NCBI GenBank assembly: GCA_029850565.1
Contig: JARCRR010000095.1
Span: 1-8,170 of the forward strand
DNA length: 8,170 nt
Direction of reading: 5' to 3'
Origin: Gallionella sp.
Lineage (GTDB): Bacteria > Pseudomonadota > Gammaproteobacteria > Burkholderiales > Gallionellaceae
In this document: one piece after another, positions 1 through 6,977 of the stretch
How positions within the stretch are numbered: the first letter of the stretch is position 1
Layout: each line of letters begins with the position of its first letter
Notes under the pieces: generated by a model
Told to the model about the DNA's origin: nothing
The model's database searches: none
Seen by the model: the letters and a program-made list of their open reading frames with translations, nothing else
Position numbers and translations under genes: made by a program

Positions 1-1625
1 TGCGTGCGGTCTATCTGCAAGGAGTCAATAACGACTTCCTGCAACAGAAGGGCGATGCGCGTTACGGCCGCGTGATCGAAGTGCCGGCGCATCGCGGCAT
101 GATCACCGACCGCAACGGCGAACCGCTGGCGATCAGCACACCGGCCGAGACGGTGTGGGCGAGTCCGCCCGATGTGGAAGCCTCTCCCAAACAGGTGCAA
201 CAACTGGCGCGCATCATCGGCATGACCGAGAGCGATCTCAAAGAGCGCCTGTTCAACACCTCCAAAGAGTTCGTCTATCTCAAGCGTCAACTTCCACCGG
301 AGCAGGCACAGCAAGTCGTGCGCCTGGGCATCCCCGGCATCTCATTGAAGCGCGAATATCGTCGCTACTATCCAGGCGGCGAGGTCACCTCGCATCTGCT
401 CGGTTTCACCGACGTGGACGACAACGGGCGTGAAGGTATCGAACTCGCGCAACAGGCCAAGCTGGGCGGCAAAGTGGGCAGCCAACAAGTCATCAAGGAT
501 AGGCGTGGTCACATCGTCGAGGACGTTGCCAGCTTGCGCGCACCGAAAGAAGGCGGCGATGTCGCGCTGAGTATCGACAGCAAGATCCAATCCATCGCCT
601 TCCGCGAGATACAGCAGGTGGTCGAGAAGCATCAGGCCAAAGCCGGCTCCATCGTGGTGTTGGATGCCAAGACGGGCGAGGTGCTGGCGCTGGCGAATTG
701 GCCGACCTTCAATCCCAACAACCGCATCCGACCCGCGTTGAGCTTGTTGCGTAATCGCGCCGTCACCGACTTGTTCGAGCCGGGTTCGACCATGAAGCCG
801 TTCACCGCTGCCGCAGTGCTGGAATCAGGCAAGTTTAAAGCAACAACAATGGTGAACACCGAGAACGGCAAATATTCCATCGGCGGTCGCACTATCCACG
901 ACACACATCCCGAGCATATGTTGAGTGTGGCGCAGATCATCCAGAAATCCAGCAACGTCGGTGCGGCCAAGATGGCGCTGTCTTTATCGCCGCAGGATTT
1001 TTGGAGCAGCTTGAGCCAGAACGGATTCGGCGCAGCCACGGGAAGCGAATTCCCCGGCGAGGCGACAGGCCGTCTGCGTGACTTCAAGACATGGCGTCCT
1101 ATCGAGCAAGCCACCATGTCTTACGGCAACGGTATTTCGGTGAATCTGTTGCAACTGGCGCGTGCCTACACCGCGTTCGCCAACGATGGTGAGTTGAAGC
1201 AGGTCACTTTGTTGAAGCAGGAGACACCTGCTATCGGTACCAAAATCTATTCCGATGAGACCGCAGTGGCCGTGCGTGCCATGTTGGAGATGGTGGTTGG
1301 GCCTGACGGTACAGCGCCACTGGCGCAGGTGGCAGGCTATCGTGTGGCGGGCAAGACAGGCACAGCGCACAAGTTACAGAACGGTCGCTACGTGGATAAA
1401 TATGTCGCCTCCTTCGTCGGCATGGCACCCGCATCCGATCCGCGCCTGATTGTGGCGGTGATGGTGGATGAGCCGGGCAGCAAAGAGCACTTTGGCGGAC
1501 AAGTCGCCGCACCTGCATTCAGCAGTGTGATGAGCGCATCGTTGCGCTCGCTCGACGTTCCTTACGACGCACCTTTGGACAATGTGATCGTTGCGCCGGA
1601 TGCGGTGATGGAGGAGGACATATGA
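1..1625 (+). CDS. ftsI: Septal peptidoglycan D,D-transpeptidase FtsI (PBP3), 5'-truncated by the window edge
   Basis: Division-specific class B penicillin-binding protein that cross-links septal peptidoglycan in the periplasm as the partner of FtsW. The reading frame is open from base 3 and ends at TGA 1623-1625, giving 540 visible residues. Compared with the roughly 580-590 residues usual for FtsI, about 45-50 N-terminal residues (short cytoplasmic tail and membrane anchor) lie upstream. The visible chain begins just after the anchor, with the typical AHRGMITDRNG segment (residues 29-39) opening the pedestal (PBP dimer) domain. The transpeptidase domain has all three active-site motifs: STMK at bases 786-797 (nucleophile Ser262 of the visible chain), SSN at 948-956 and KTGT at 1353-1364. 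The C-terminal part (GRYVDKYVASFVGMAP) resembles Neisseria PBP2. One oddity is YGNG at about residues 374-377, where YGYG is usual. The stop overlaps the murE start by 4 nt. The identification is secure; the true start cannot be seen. Confidence 0.97.
   Translation, partial: RAVYLQGVNNDFLQQKGDARYGRVIEVPAHRGMITDRNGEPLAISTPAETVWASPPDVEASPKQVQQLARIIGMTESDLKERLFNTSKEFVYLKRQLPPEQAQQVVRLGIPGISLKREYRRYYPGGEVTSHLLGFTDVDDNGREGIELAQQAKLGGKVGSQQVIKDRRGHIVEDVASLRAPKEGGDVALSIDSKIQSIAFREIQQVVEKHQAKAGSIVVLDAKTGEVLALANWPTFNPNNRIRPALSLLRNRAVTDLFEPGSTMKPFTAAAVLESGKFKATTMVNTENGKYSIGGRTIHDTHPEHMLSVAQIIQKSSNVGAAKMALSLSPQDFWSSLSQNGFGAATGSEFPGEATGRLRDFKTWRPIEQATMSYGNGISVNLLQLARAYTAFANDGELKQVTLLKQETPAIGTKIYSDETAVAVRAMLEMVVGPDGTAPLAQVAGYRVAGKTGTAHKLQNGRYVDKYVASFVGMAPASDPRLIVAVMVDEPGSKEHFGGQVAAPAFSSVMSASLRSLDVPYDAPLDNVIVAPDAVMEEDI
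1610..1618 (+). promoter_or_regulatory. Ribosome binding site of murE inside the ftsI 3' end
   Basis: A strong purine-rich Shine-Dalgarno run, GGAGGAGGA, ends 3 nt before the murE ATG at 1622; its GGAGG core at 1613-1617 leaves 4 nt. It is read as the last residues of FtsI (EED region) and supports ATG 1622 as the murE start within an ATGA stop/start overlap. Confidence 0.75.
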
Positions 1626-3121
1626 GCCGATTCCATCTTGATGAATTGAAAAAGCTCGGTGTGAACATCGCACGCTTGGTTTCCGATAGTCGTGCGGTGC
1701 AGGTTGGCGATACTTTCGTTGCATACCCCGGCACTCAGGCCGACGGTCGTCGCTTCATCGCTCAGGCCATCGCAAGCGGCGCGAACGCAGTCATCTGGGA
1801 TGCGCAAGATTTCAAATGGAACGACGAGTGGCAGGTGCCGAATCTCGCCGTACACGACCTGCGTCATCAAGCAGGTGTCATCGCCGACCAGGTGTATGGA
1901 CAGCCATCACAGAAGCTGTGGATGGTCGGTGTGACCGGAACCAATGGCAAGACCTCCATCAGTCATTGGCTGGCGAAATCGTTCAGTGGGGTGGAGCGCA
2001 AATGTGCCTTGCTCGGCACATTGGGTAATGGCTTCTCGGGCGCATTGCAAACGACAGTGAACACCACACCGGACGCGCTGTTGGTGCAAGGCTTGTTGTC
2101 CGAGTACGAGCAACAGGGCGCGCAGGCGGCGGTAATGGAAGTGTCGTCGCACGCACTCACGCAAGGTCGCGTCAACGGTGTGCATTACGACGTGGCGCTG
2201 CTCACCAATCTGACACGCGACCATCTGGATTATCACGGCGACATGCAGAGCTATGCCGCCGCGAAGCGTCGTTTGTTCGATTGGACGTCACTCAAGCATG
2301 CGGTGCTCAATCTTGACGATGCCTTCGGTGCCGAGTTGGCTGAGTCTCTGAAAGATACCAGCGTGGAAGTGATCGGTTACGGTTTGAGCGACGAGTCGCT
2401 GCAACTGGCCGAGTGTCTCGGCATCCGCATGGTGTACGGCAACCTCACGCAGATGGATGCGCAGGGGCTGAGTTTGAAATTGCATACCAGTTGGGGCGGC
2501 ACAGAAATGCACAGCAAACTCATCGGGCGATTCAATGCTTCCAACCTGCTGGGAGCATTGGCGGTGTTGTTGGTCAGCAAGGTGGCGATGGAAGACGCGG
2601 TGCGCGAACTCGGATTGCAAAAAGCGGTCGCGGGCCGTATGCAGACCTTGGGTGGCAAGGAGGCGCCCGCCGTTGTGGTGGATTACGCGCACACGCCGGA
2701 TGCCTTGGAGAAAGTGTTGAGCACCTTGCGCGAAGTGACTGCGTCCTCCGGCGGCAAGCTCATCTGCGTATTCGGTTGCGGCGGTGACCGTGATCGCGGC
2801 AAGCGCCCGATGATGGGGACGGTGGTGTCGAAGTACGCCGATGTGCGCATCATCACCAGCGACAATCCGCGCAGCGAAGACCCGCGCAGCATCATCGAAT
2901 CCATCGTATCCGGCATGTCGGGCGATTATCAGGTCATCGAAGATCGCGCCAGGGCCATCACCCACGCCATCGAAAAAGCGAAGCCGAACGACACCGTGTT
3001 GCTTGCAGGCAAAGGGCACGAGGACTATCAGGAGATCGCCGGTGTACGTCTGCCGTTCTCGGACAGTGAGATCGCCAGCCGCGCCTTAAGCGTGTGGAAG
3101 CCGGAGGAACGCTGGATATGA
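1622..3121 (+). CDS. murE: UDP-MurNAc-L-Ala-D-Glu:meso-diaminopimelate ligase MurE
   Basis: Cytoplasmic ATP-dependent Mur ligase that adds meso-diaminopimelate to UDP-MurNAc-L-Ala-D-Glu. The protein has 499 residues, close to E. coli MurE (495). The N-terminal UDP-substrate domain contains the SDSRAV segment (residues 21-26). The ATP-binding loop TGTNGKT is at residues 105-111, with Lys110. The central domain has TNLTRDHLDYHGDM and then AAAKRR, whose Lys215 matches the carbamylated lysine of the family. The C-terminal domain has GCGGDRDRGKRP and then DNPR at residues 414-417. DNPR is the signature of meso-DAP-specific enzymes, as opposed to the DDPR of lysine-adding ones. GKGHEDYQ lies near the end. 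The ATG overlaps the ftsI stop by 4 nt and is preceded by a strong Shine-Dalgarno; the stop overlaps the murF start by 4 nt. No defect is seen. Confidence 0.98.
   Translation: MSRFHLDELKKLGVNIARLVSDSRAVQVGDTFVAYPGTQADGRRFIAQAIASGANAVIWDAQDFKWNDEWQVPNLAVHDLRHQAGVIADQVYGQPSQKLWMVGVTGTNGKTSISHWLAKSFSGVERKCALLGTLGNGFSGALQTTVNTTPDALLVQGLLSEYEQQGAQAAVMEVSSHALTQGRVNGVHYDVALLTNLTRDHLDYHGDMQSYAAAKRRLFDWTSLKHAVLNLDDAFGAELAESLKDTSVEVIGYGLSDESLQLAECLGIRMVYGNLTQMDAQGLSLKLHTSWGGTEMHSKLIGRFNASNLLGALAVLLVSKVAMEDAVRELGLQKAVAGRMQTLGGKEAPAVVVDYAHTPDALEKVLSTLREVTASSGGKLICVFGCGGDRDRGKRPMMGTVVSKYADVRIITSDNPRSEDPRSIIESIVSGMSGDYQVIEDRARAITHAIEKAKPNDTVLLAGKGHEDYQEIAGVRLPFSDSEIASRALSVWKPEERWI
3103..3108 (+). promoter_or_regulatory. 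Ribosome binding site that decides the murF start
   Basis: GGAGGA lies 9 nt before ATG 3118, inside the last codons of murE. It favours ATG 3118 (ATGA overlap with the murE stop) over an in-frame GTG at 3094, which lies upstream of this site. A second ATG at 3121 is also in frame, with a 12-nt spacing that is less favourable. Confidence 0.7.
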
Positions 3122-4497
3122 TGCTGCTCTCGCACGCCGCTCAAGCATTGCACGCTCCCATGAGTGGGGCGGATGTACGCTTCACTGCCGTGTCCACCGA
3201 TACGCGCACCATCCAGCCGGGTGATCTGTTCATCGCGCTCAAGGGCGATCATTTCGATGGCGCGAAGTTCGTTGCGCAAGCTGCACAAGCCGGTGCAGTG
3301 GCAGCAGTGGTGAATGGGGATAGCGTCATCGAAGGCACGCCTTGCCCATTGATCCGCGTGCCCGATACGCGCATCGCGCTGGGCAAGCTTGCCGCGCATT
3401 GGCGTTCACAGTTCGACATCCCGCTCGTCGCTATCACCGGCAGCAACGGCAAGACCACGGTGAAGGAGATGTTGGCGGCTATCCTGCGCACGGCGGCTGA
3501 CAGCGAAGATGCGGTGCTGGCCACCAAAGGTAACTTCAACAACGACATCGGTATGCCGCTCACGCTGCTCAAGTTGCGCGCGATTCATCGTTACGCGGTG
3601 ATCGAGATGGGAATGAACCATTTCGGAGAGATCGAATACCTCACACATCTTGCGCGTCCCAATGTGGCTGTCGTCAACAACGCGACGGGCGCACATCTGC
3701 AAGGCCTGGGTTCGATCGAGGGAGTGGCGCGTGCCAAGGGCGAGATATTCGCGGGTCTTGTCAGCGATGGCACGGCGGTCATCAATGGCGATGACACCCA
3801 CGCAGCTTTGTGGCGCAAGTTGGCAGACAAACACCGTGTATTCGATTTTGCTTTGGGCCATCCCGCGAACATCCAAGGCAAGTGGGTCGCACAGGATTTC
3901 GGTGGCGCGGTGCAAGCGCGCACGCCAGCGGGAGAATTGAAATTTCACCTGCAAGTGCCGGGCGAACACAACGCGCGCAACGCGCTGGCCGCGGCAACGG
4001 CTGCCCTCGCCTTGCATGTGCCTTTGACGACCATCGTCAAAGGGCTGCAAGGATTCGGCGGGGTGGCCGGTCGCTTGCAGCGCAAACAGGCATTGCATGG
4101 CGCGACCGTGATCGACGATACCTACAACGCCAATCCGGCGTCGATGCATGCCGCGCTGGAAGTGCTGGCGCAAGCATCAGGCAAGCGCATCTTCGTGTTG
4201 GGCGATATGGGCGAGTTGGGCGATGACGCGGTGCAGTTCCACAGCGAGATCGGCGTCGCCGCACGCGAACTGGGTATCGAACGTATGTTCGCCTTGGGAG
4301 CTATGAGCGAAGGCGCGGTGCGCGAGTTCGGCGCGGGTGCGCAGCATTTTGCCAACGTAGAAACATTGCAAACCGAACTGGAAAAAGAGCTGGATGCGCA
4401 GACCACAGTACTGGTGAAGGGGTCGCGCTTCATGAAGATGGAGAGAGTCGTGCAATTTTGCGCGCTACAAAAGGAGGAAGCATGCTGCTCTCATTAG
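3118..4497 (+). CDS. murF: UDP-MurNAc-tripeptide:D-alanyl-D-alanine ligase MurF
   Basis: Cytoplasmic ATP-dependent Mur ligase that adds the dipeptide D-Ala-D-Ala to UDP-MurNAc-tripeptide, completing the pentapeptide precursor. From ATG 3118 it has 459 residues, near the E. coli length of 452. The N-terminal domain shows the family pattern STDTRTIQPGDLFIALKG. The ATP loop TGSNGKT is at residues 107-113 (Lys112), followed by TKGNFNNDIGMPLT and EMGMNHFGEI, both typical of MurF. The C-terminal domain carries DDTYNANP at residues 333-340 and FVLGDMGELG. An in-frame GTG at 3094 would add 8 residues but lies upstream of the Shine-Dalgarno, so ATG 3118 is preferred. The last 16 nt overlap mraY, so the C-terminal tail KEEACCSH is partly dictated by the mraY ribosome binding site and first codons. 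The gene is intact. Confidence 0.97.
   Translation: MMLLSHAAQALHAPMSGADVRFTAVSTDTRTIQPGDLFIALKGDHFDGAKFVAQAAQAGAVAAVVNGDSVIEGTPCPLIRVPDTRIALGKLAAHWRSQFDIPLVAITGSNGKTTVKEMLAAILRTAADSEDAVLATKGNFNNDIGMPLTLLKLRAIHRYAVIEMGMNHFGEIEYLTHLARPNVAVVNNATGAHLQGLGSIEGVARAKGEIFAGLVSDGTAVINGDDTHAALWRKLADKHRVFDFALGHPANIQGKWVAQDFGGAVQARTPAGELKFHLQVPGEHNARNALAAATAALALHVPLTTIVKGLQGFGGVAGRLQRKQALHGATVIDDTYNANPASMHAALEVLAQASGKRIFVLGDMGELGDDAVQFHSEIGVAARELGIERMFALGAMSEGAVREFGAGAQHFANVETLQTELEKELDAQTTVLVKGSRFMKMERVVQFCALQKEEACCSH
4471..4477 (+). promoter_or_regulatory. Ribosome binding site of mraY inside murF
   Basis: AAGGAGG lies 4 nt before ATG 4482 and is a near-perfect Shine-Dalgarno. In the murF frame it is read as part of the tail KEE. 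It fixes the mraY start at 4482 and rules against an upstream in-frame TTG at 4458. Confidence 0.75.
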
Positions 4498-5585
4498 CCC
4501 AATGGTTGGCTGTCGATGTGCGCACGTTCAGCGTTTTCAACTACATCACACTGCGCGCGGTGATGGCCGCGATGACGGCGCTGTTCATCTCCTTCCTGTT
4601 GGGGCCGTGGATGATCCGCAAGCTGACTGCGATGAAGATCGGCCAATCGGTGCGCAGCGATGGTCCGCAGACACACCTAGTGAAGGCGGGAACGCCGACC
4701 ATGGGCGGCGCGCTCATCCTCGCATCGGTGGCTATCACCACCTTGCTGTGGGGCGATCTGCACAACGCCTACATATGGGTGGTGTTGCTCACCACGCTGG
4801 GCGTGGGCGCCATCGGCTGGGTGGATGACTATCGCAAGGTGGTGCACCGCAATCCGGATGGCTTGTCGGCGCGCGCCAAGATGTTCTGGCAATCGCTTAT
4901 CGCATTGTCAGTGGGCATCTTCCTGTGGACGCATGCAACGCTGCCCGCGCACACCGAACTCATCGTGCCCTTCTTCAAGAGCTGGGTGTTCCCGCTGGGC
5001 ATGGTCGGCTTCATCGTGCTGGTCTATCTCACCATCGTGGGCAGCAGCAACGCGGTGAACCTCACCGACGGTCTGGATGGTCTGGCCATCATGCCGACGG
5101 TGATGGTGGCGAGCGCGCTGGCCATCTTCGCTTACGTCGCCGGCCATGCCGAGTTCTCCAAATATCTGGGAGAACCTGCCATCCCCGGTGCGGGCGAGTT
5201 GGCGGTGTTCTGTGCCGCCATCGCGGGGGCGGGGCTGGCCTTCCTGTGGTTTAACGCCTATCCGGCCGAGGTGTTCATGGGCGACGTCGGCGCGTTGTCC
5301 CTCGGTGCGGCGCTGGGCGCGGTGGCAGTCATCATCCGCCAAGAGCTGGTGCTGTTCATCATGGGCGGCGTGTTCGTGGTGGAGGCGGTGTCGGTGATGT
5401 TGCAAGTGTCCTATTTTAAATACACCAAATATCGGACCGGTACCGGCAAACGCATCCTGCTGATGGCACCGTTGCACCATCACTTCGAACAAAAAGGCTG
5501 GAAAGAGACTCAGGTCGTCGTCCGTTTCTGGATCATCACCATGCTGCTGGTGTTGATCGGGTTGGCAACACTCAAATTGAGATAA
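4482..5585 (+). CDS. mraY: Phospho-N-acetylmuramoyl-pentapeptide-transferase MraY
   Basis: Integral inner-membrane enzyme that transfers phospho-MurNAc-pentapeptide from UDP to undecaprenyl phosphate, forming lipid I and releasing UMP. The protein has 367 residues (E. coli 360) and many hydrophobic helices; the family has ten. Family signatures are in order: RSDGPQTHLVKAGTPTMGG near residues 50-70, the VDDYRK motif with Asp115 and Asp116, NLTDGLDGLA with Asp196 and Asp199, FMGDVG with the conserved Asp268, and the HHH motif at residues 332-334. It ends LVLIGLATLKLR, almost as in E. coli. The SYFKYTK segment before HHH fits betaproteobacterial MraY as I recall it. The ATG at 4482 matches the E. 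coli start (ML followed by a hydrophobic stretch) and sits 16 nt inside murF. murD follows after 3 nt. Confidence 0.98.
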   Translation: MLLSLAQWLAVDVRTFSVFNYITLRAVMAAMTALFISFLLGPWMIRKLTAMKIGQSVRSDGPQTHLVKAGTPTMGGALILASVAITTLLWGDLHNAYIWVVLLTTLGVGAIGWVDDYRKVVHRNPDGLSARAKMFWQSLIALSVGIFLWTHATLPAHTELIVPFFKSWVFPLGMVGFIVLVYLTIVGSSNAVNLTDGLDGLAIMPTVMVASALAIFAYVAGHAEFSKYLGEPAIPGAGELAVFCAAIAGAGLAFLWFNAYPAEVFMGDVGALSLGAALGAVAVIIRQELVLFIMGGVFVVEAVSVMLQVSYFKYTKYRTGTGKRILLMAPLHHHFEQKGWKETQVVVRFWIITMLLVLIGLATLKLR

Positions 5586-5588
5586 AAG

Positions 5589-6977
5589 ATGAATCAATTG
5601 CGCAATCAATCGGTGTTGGTGATCGGTCTCGGTGAGACCGGGCTGTCAATCGCACGTTGGTTGACGGCGCAAGGCGCACAAGTCTGTGTGGCGGATAGCC
5701 GTGCCACACCGCCGGGTGCCGACACGCTGTACAAAGAGATGCCGCAGGTGGATGTGCATTTCGGCCCGTTCCGCGACGAGTCTTTGATCGGGATCGATCG
5801 CATAGCCATCAGCCCGGGTGTGCCGCTGGCAGAACCGTTCGTGCAGCGTGCCATCGCGCGCGGCATTCCTGTGGTGGGCGACATCGAGTTGTTGGCGCAG
5901 CAGGTCAATGCATCGAAGCCGAAACCAAGAGTGATTGCGATCACAGGAGCGAATGGCAAGACCACCGTCACCAGCATGGTGGGTGCGATGTGCGTGGCCG
6001 CTGGATTGGATACACAAGTGGCAGGCAATATCTCACCGGCGGTATTGGATGCTTTGCGTGAGCGCGCAGAGAGACAACCGCAGATATGGGTTCTGGAGTT
6101 ATCCAGTTTCCAACTCGAGACGACACACAGTCTGGATGCGGATGCGGCCGTGGTGCTCAACGTGACGGAAGACCACCTGGATCGCTATGACGGCAGCATG
6201 GATGCCTATGCCGCGGCCAAGGCGCGCATCTTCCGTGGCGAAGGCATTCAGGTCTTGAATCGCGAAGATGCGCGCAGCGCAGCGATGAAGATCGCCGGAC
6301 GCAAACAGATCAGCTTCGGATTGAATCCGCCGAGTAATGATGCGGATTGGGGTATCAGTCGCGAAGGTGCGCTGGTCTGGTTGATGCACGGTTCGCACAA
6401 GATATTGCGTGCGGACGAGCTGCAGGTCAGCGGCTTGCATAACGTGGCGAACGCATTGGCGGCACTGGCTTTGTGCCGCGCGCTCGATCTGCCACTTGCG
6501 CCGCTCGTGGATGCCTTGCGCGCATTCAAAGGTTTGCCGCATCGGGTAGAGAAAGTCGCCGAGTTGTTCGGTGTCACTTACTACGACGATTCCAAGGGCA
6601 CCAATGTCGGTGCCACCGAGGCCGCGCTGAAAGGATTGGGTCGACCTGCCGTGGTCATCCTGGGTGGCGACGGCAAAGGGCAGGATTTCTCGCCGTTAAA
6701 AGACGCGGTGGCGGAGTATGCGCGCGCCGCAGTGTTGATCGGGCGCGATGCGCCGCTCATCCAAAAGGCATTGCAAGGGTGCGGCAAGCCGATCGTGAAT
6801 GCGCGCGACATGGACGAGGCAGTGCGTATCGCTACCGACCATGCACAAGCCGGTGATGCAGTGTTGATGTCGCCCGCCTGCGCCAGCTTCGATATGTACA
6901 AGAACTATCTGCACCGCGCGGAAGTATTCATCGCTGCGGTGAAAAAAGTGGAGGCATCATGCTCAGTGCCGCACTGA
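5589..6977 (+). CDS. murD: UDP-N-acetylmuramoyl-L-alanine:D-glutamate ligase MurD
   Basis: Cytoplasmic ATP-dependent Mur ligase that adds D-glutamate to UDP-MurNAc-L-Ala, the step before MurE. The protein has 462 residues (E. coli 438). The N-terminal Rossmann-like domain has VLVIGLGETGLS (residues 9-20) and ISPGVPL. The ATP loop TGANGKT is at residues 119-125 (Lys124). The central domain has LELSSFQLE, then NVTEDHLDRY, then YAAAKARIF, whose Lys211 corresponds to the carbamylated lysine. The C-terminal part has GLPHRVE, DDSKGTN, ILGGDGKGQDF and LMSPACASFDMYKNY, all typical of MurD. The ATG lies 3 nt after the mraY stop. Its upstream sequence has only a weak GAG (5579-5581) as a Shine-Dalgarno, so translation probably depends on ribosomes finishing mraY. 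The last 19 nt overlap ftsW. The gene is intact. Confidence 0.98.
   Translation: MNQLRNQSVLVIGLGETGLSIARWLTAQGAQVCVADSRATPPGADTLYKEMPQVDVHFGPFRDESLIGIDRIAISPGVPLAEPFVQRAIARGIPVVGDIELLAQQVNASKPKPRVIAITGANGKTTVTSMVGAMCVAAGLDTQVAGNISPAVLDALRERAERQPQIWVLELSSFQLETTHSLDADAAVVLNVTEDHLDRYDGSMDAYAAAKARIFRGEGIQVLNREDARSAAMKIAGRKQISFGLNPPSNDADWGISREGALVWLMHGSHKILRADELQVSGLHNVANALAALALCRALDLPLAPLVDALRAFKGLPHRVEKVAELFGVTYYDDSKGTNVGATEAALKGLGRPAVVILGGDGKGQDFSPLKDAVAEYARAAVLIGRDAPLIQKALQGCGKPIVNARDMDEAVRIATDHAQAGDAVLMSPACASFDMYKNYLHRAEVFIAAVKKVEASCSVPH
6948..6954 (+). promoter_or_regulatory. Ribosome binding site of ftsW inside murD
   Basis: GTGGAGG, with the GGAGG core at 6950-6954, lies 4 nt before ATG 6959. 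In the murD frame it encodes Val-Glu and the first base of the next codon. It supports ATG 6959 as the ftsW start and the 19-nt overlap with murD. Confidence 0.7.

Noticed and set aside
2288..3019. A 243-codon open frame on the - strand opposite murE
   Set aside because: It lies wholly opposite a well-conserved gene, its product is rich in His, Arg and Ala as expected from the complement of GC-rich codons, and no family motif is recognisable.
3406..4173. A 255-codon open frame on the - strand opposite murF
   Set aside because: It is a shadow of murF codon bias, with no recognisable domain and no place in the operon.
3810..4226. A 138-codon + strand frame inside murF
   Set aside because: It is an alternative frame within an intact gene, with Arg/Ala-rich low-complexity composition and no conserved motif.
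4458..4481. An upstream TTG start for mraY
   Set aside because: It would place the strong Shine-Dalgarno AAGGAGG inside the coding sequence. ATG 4482 gives the N-terminus expected from E. coli MraY.
4908..5609. A 233-codon open frame on the - strand opposite mraY
   Set aside because: The translation is extremely rich in His, Gln, Asp and Arg, the mirror of hydrophobic membrane codons in mraY. It is not a plausible protein.
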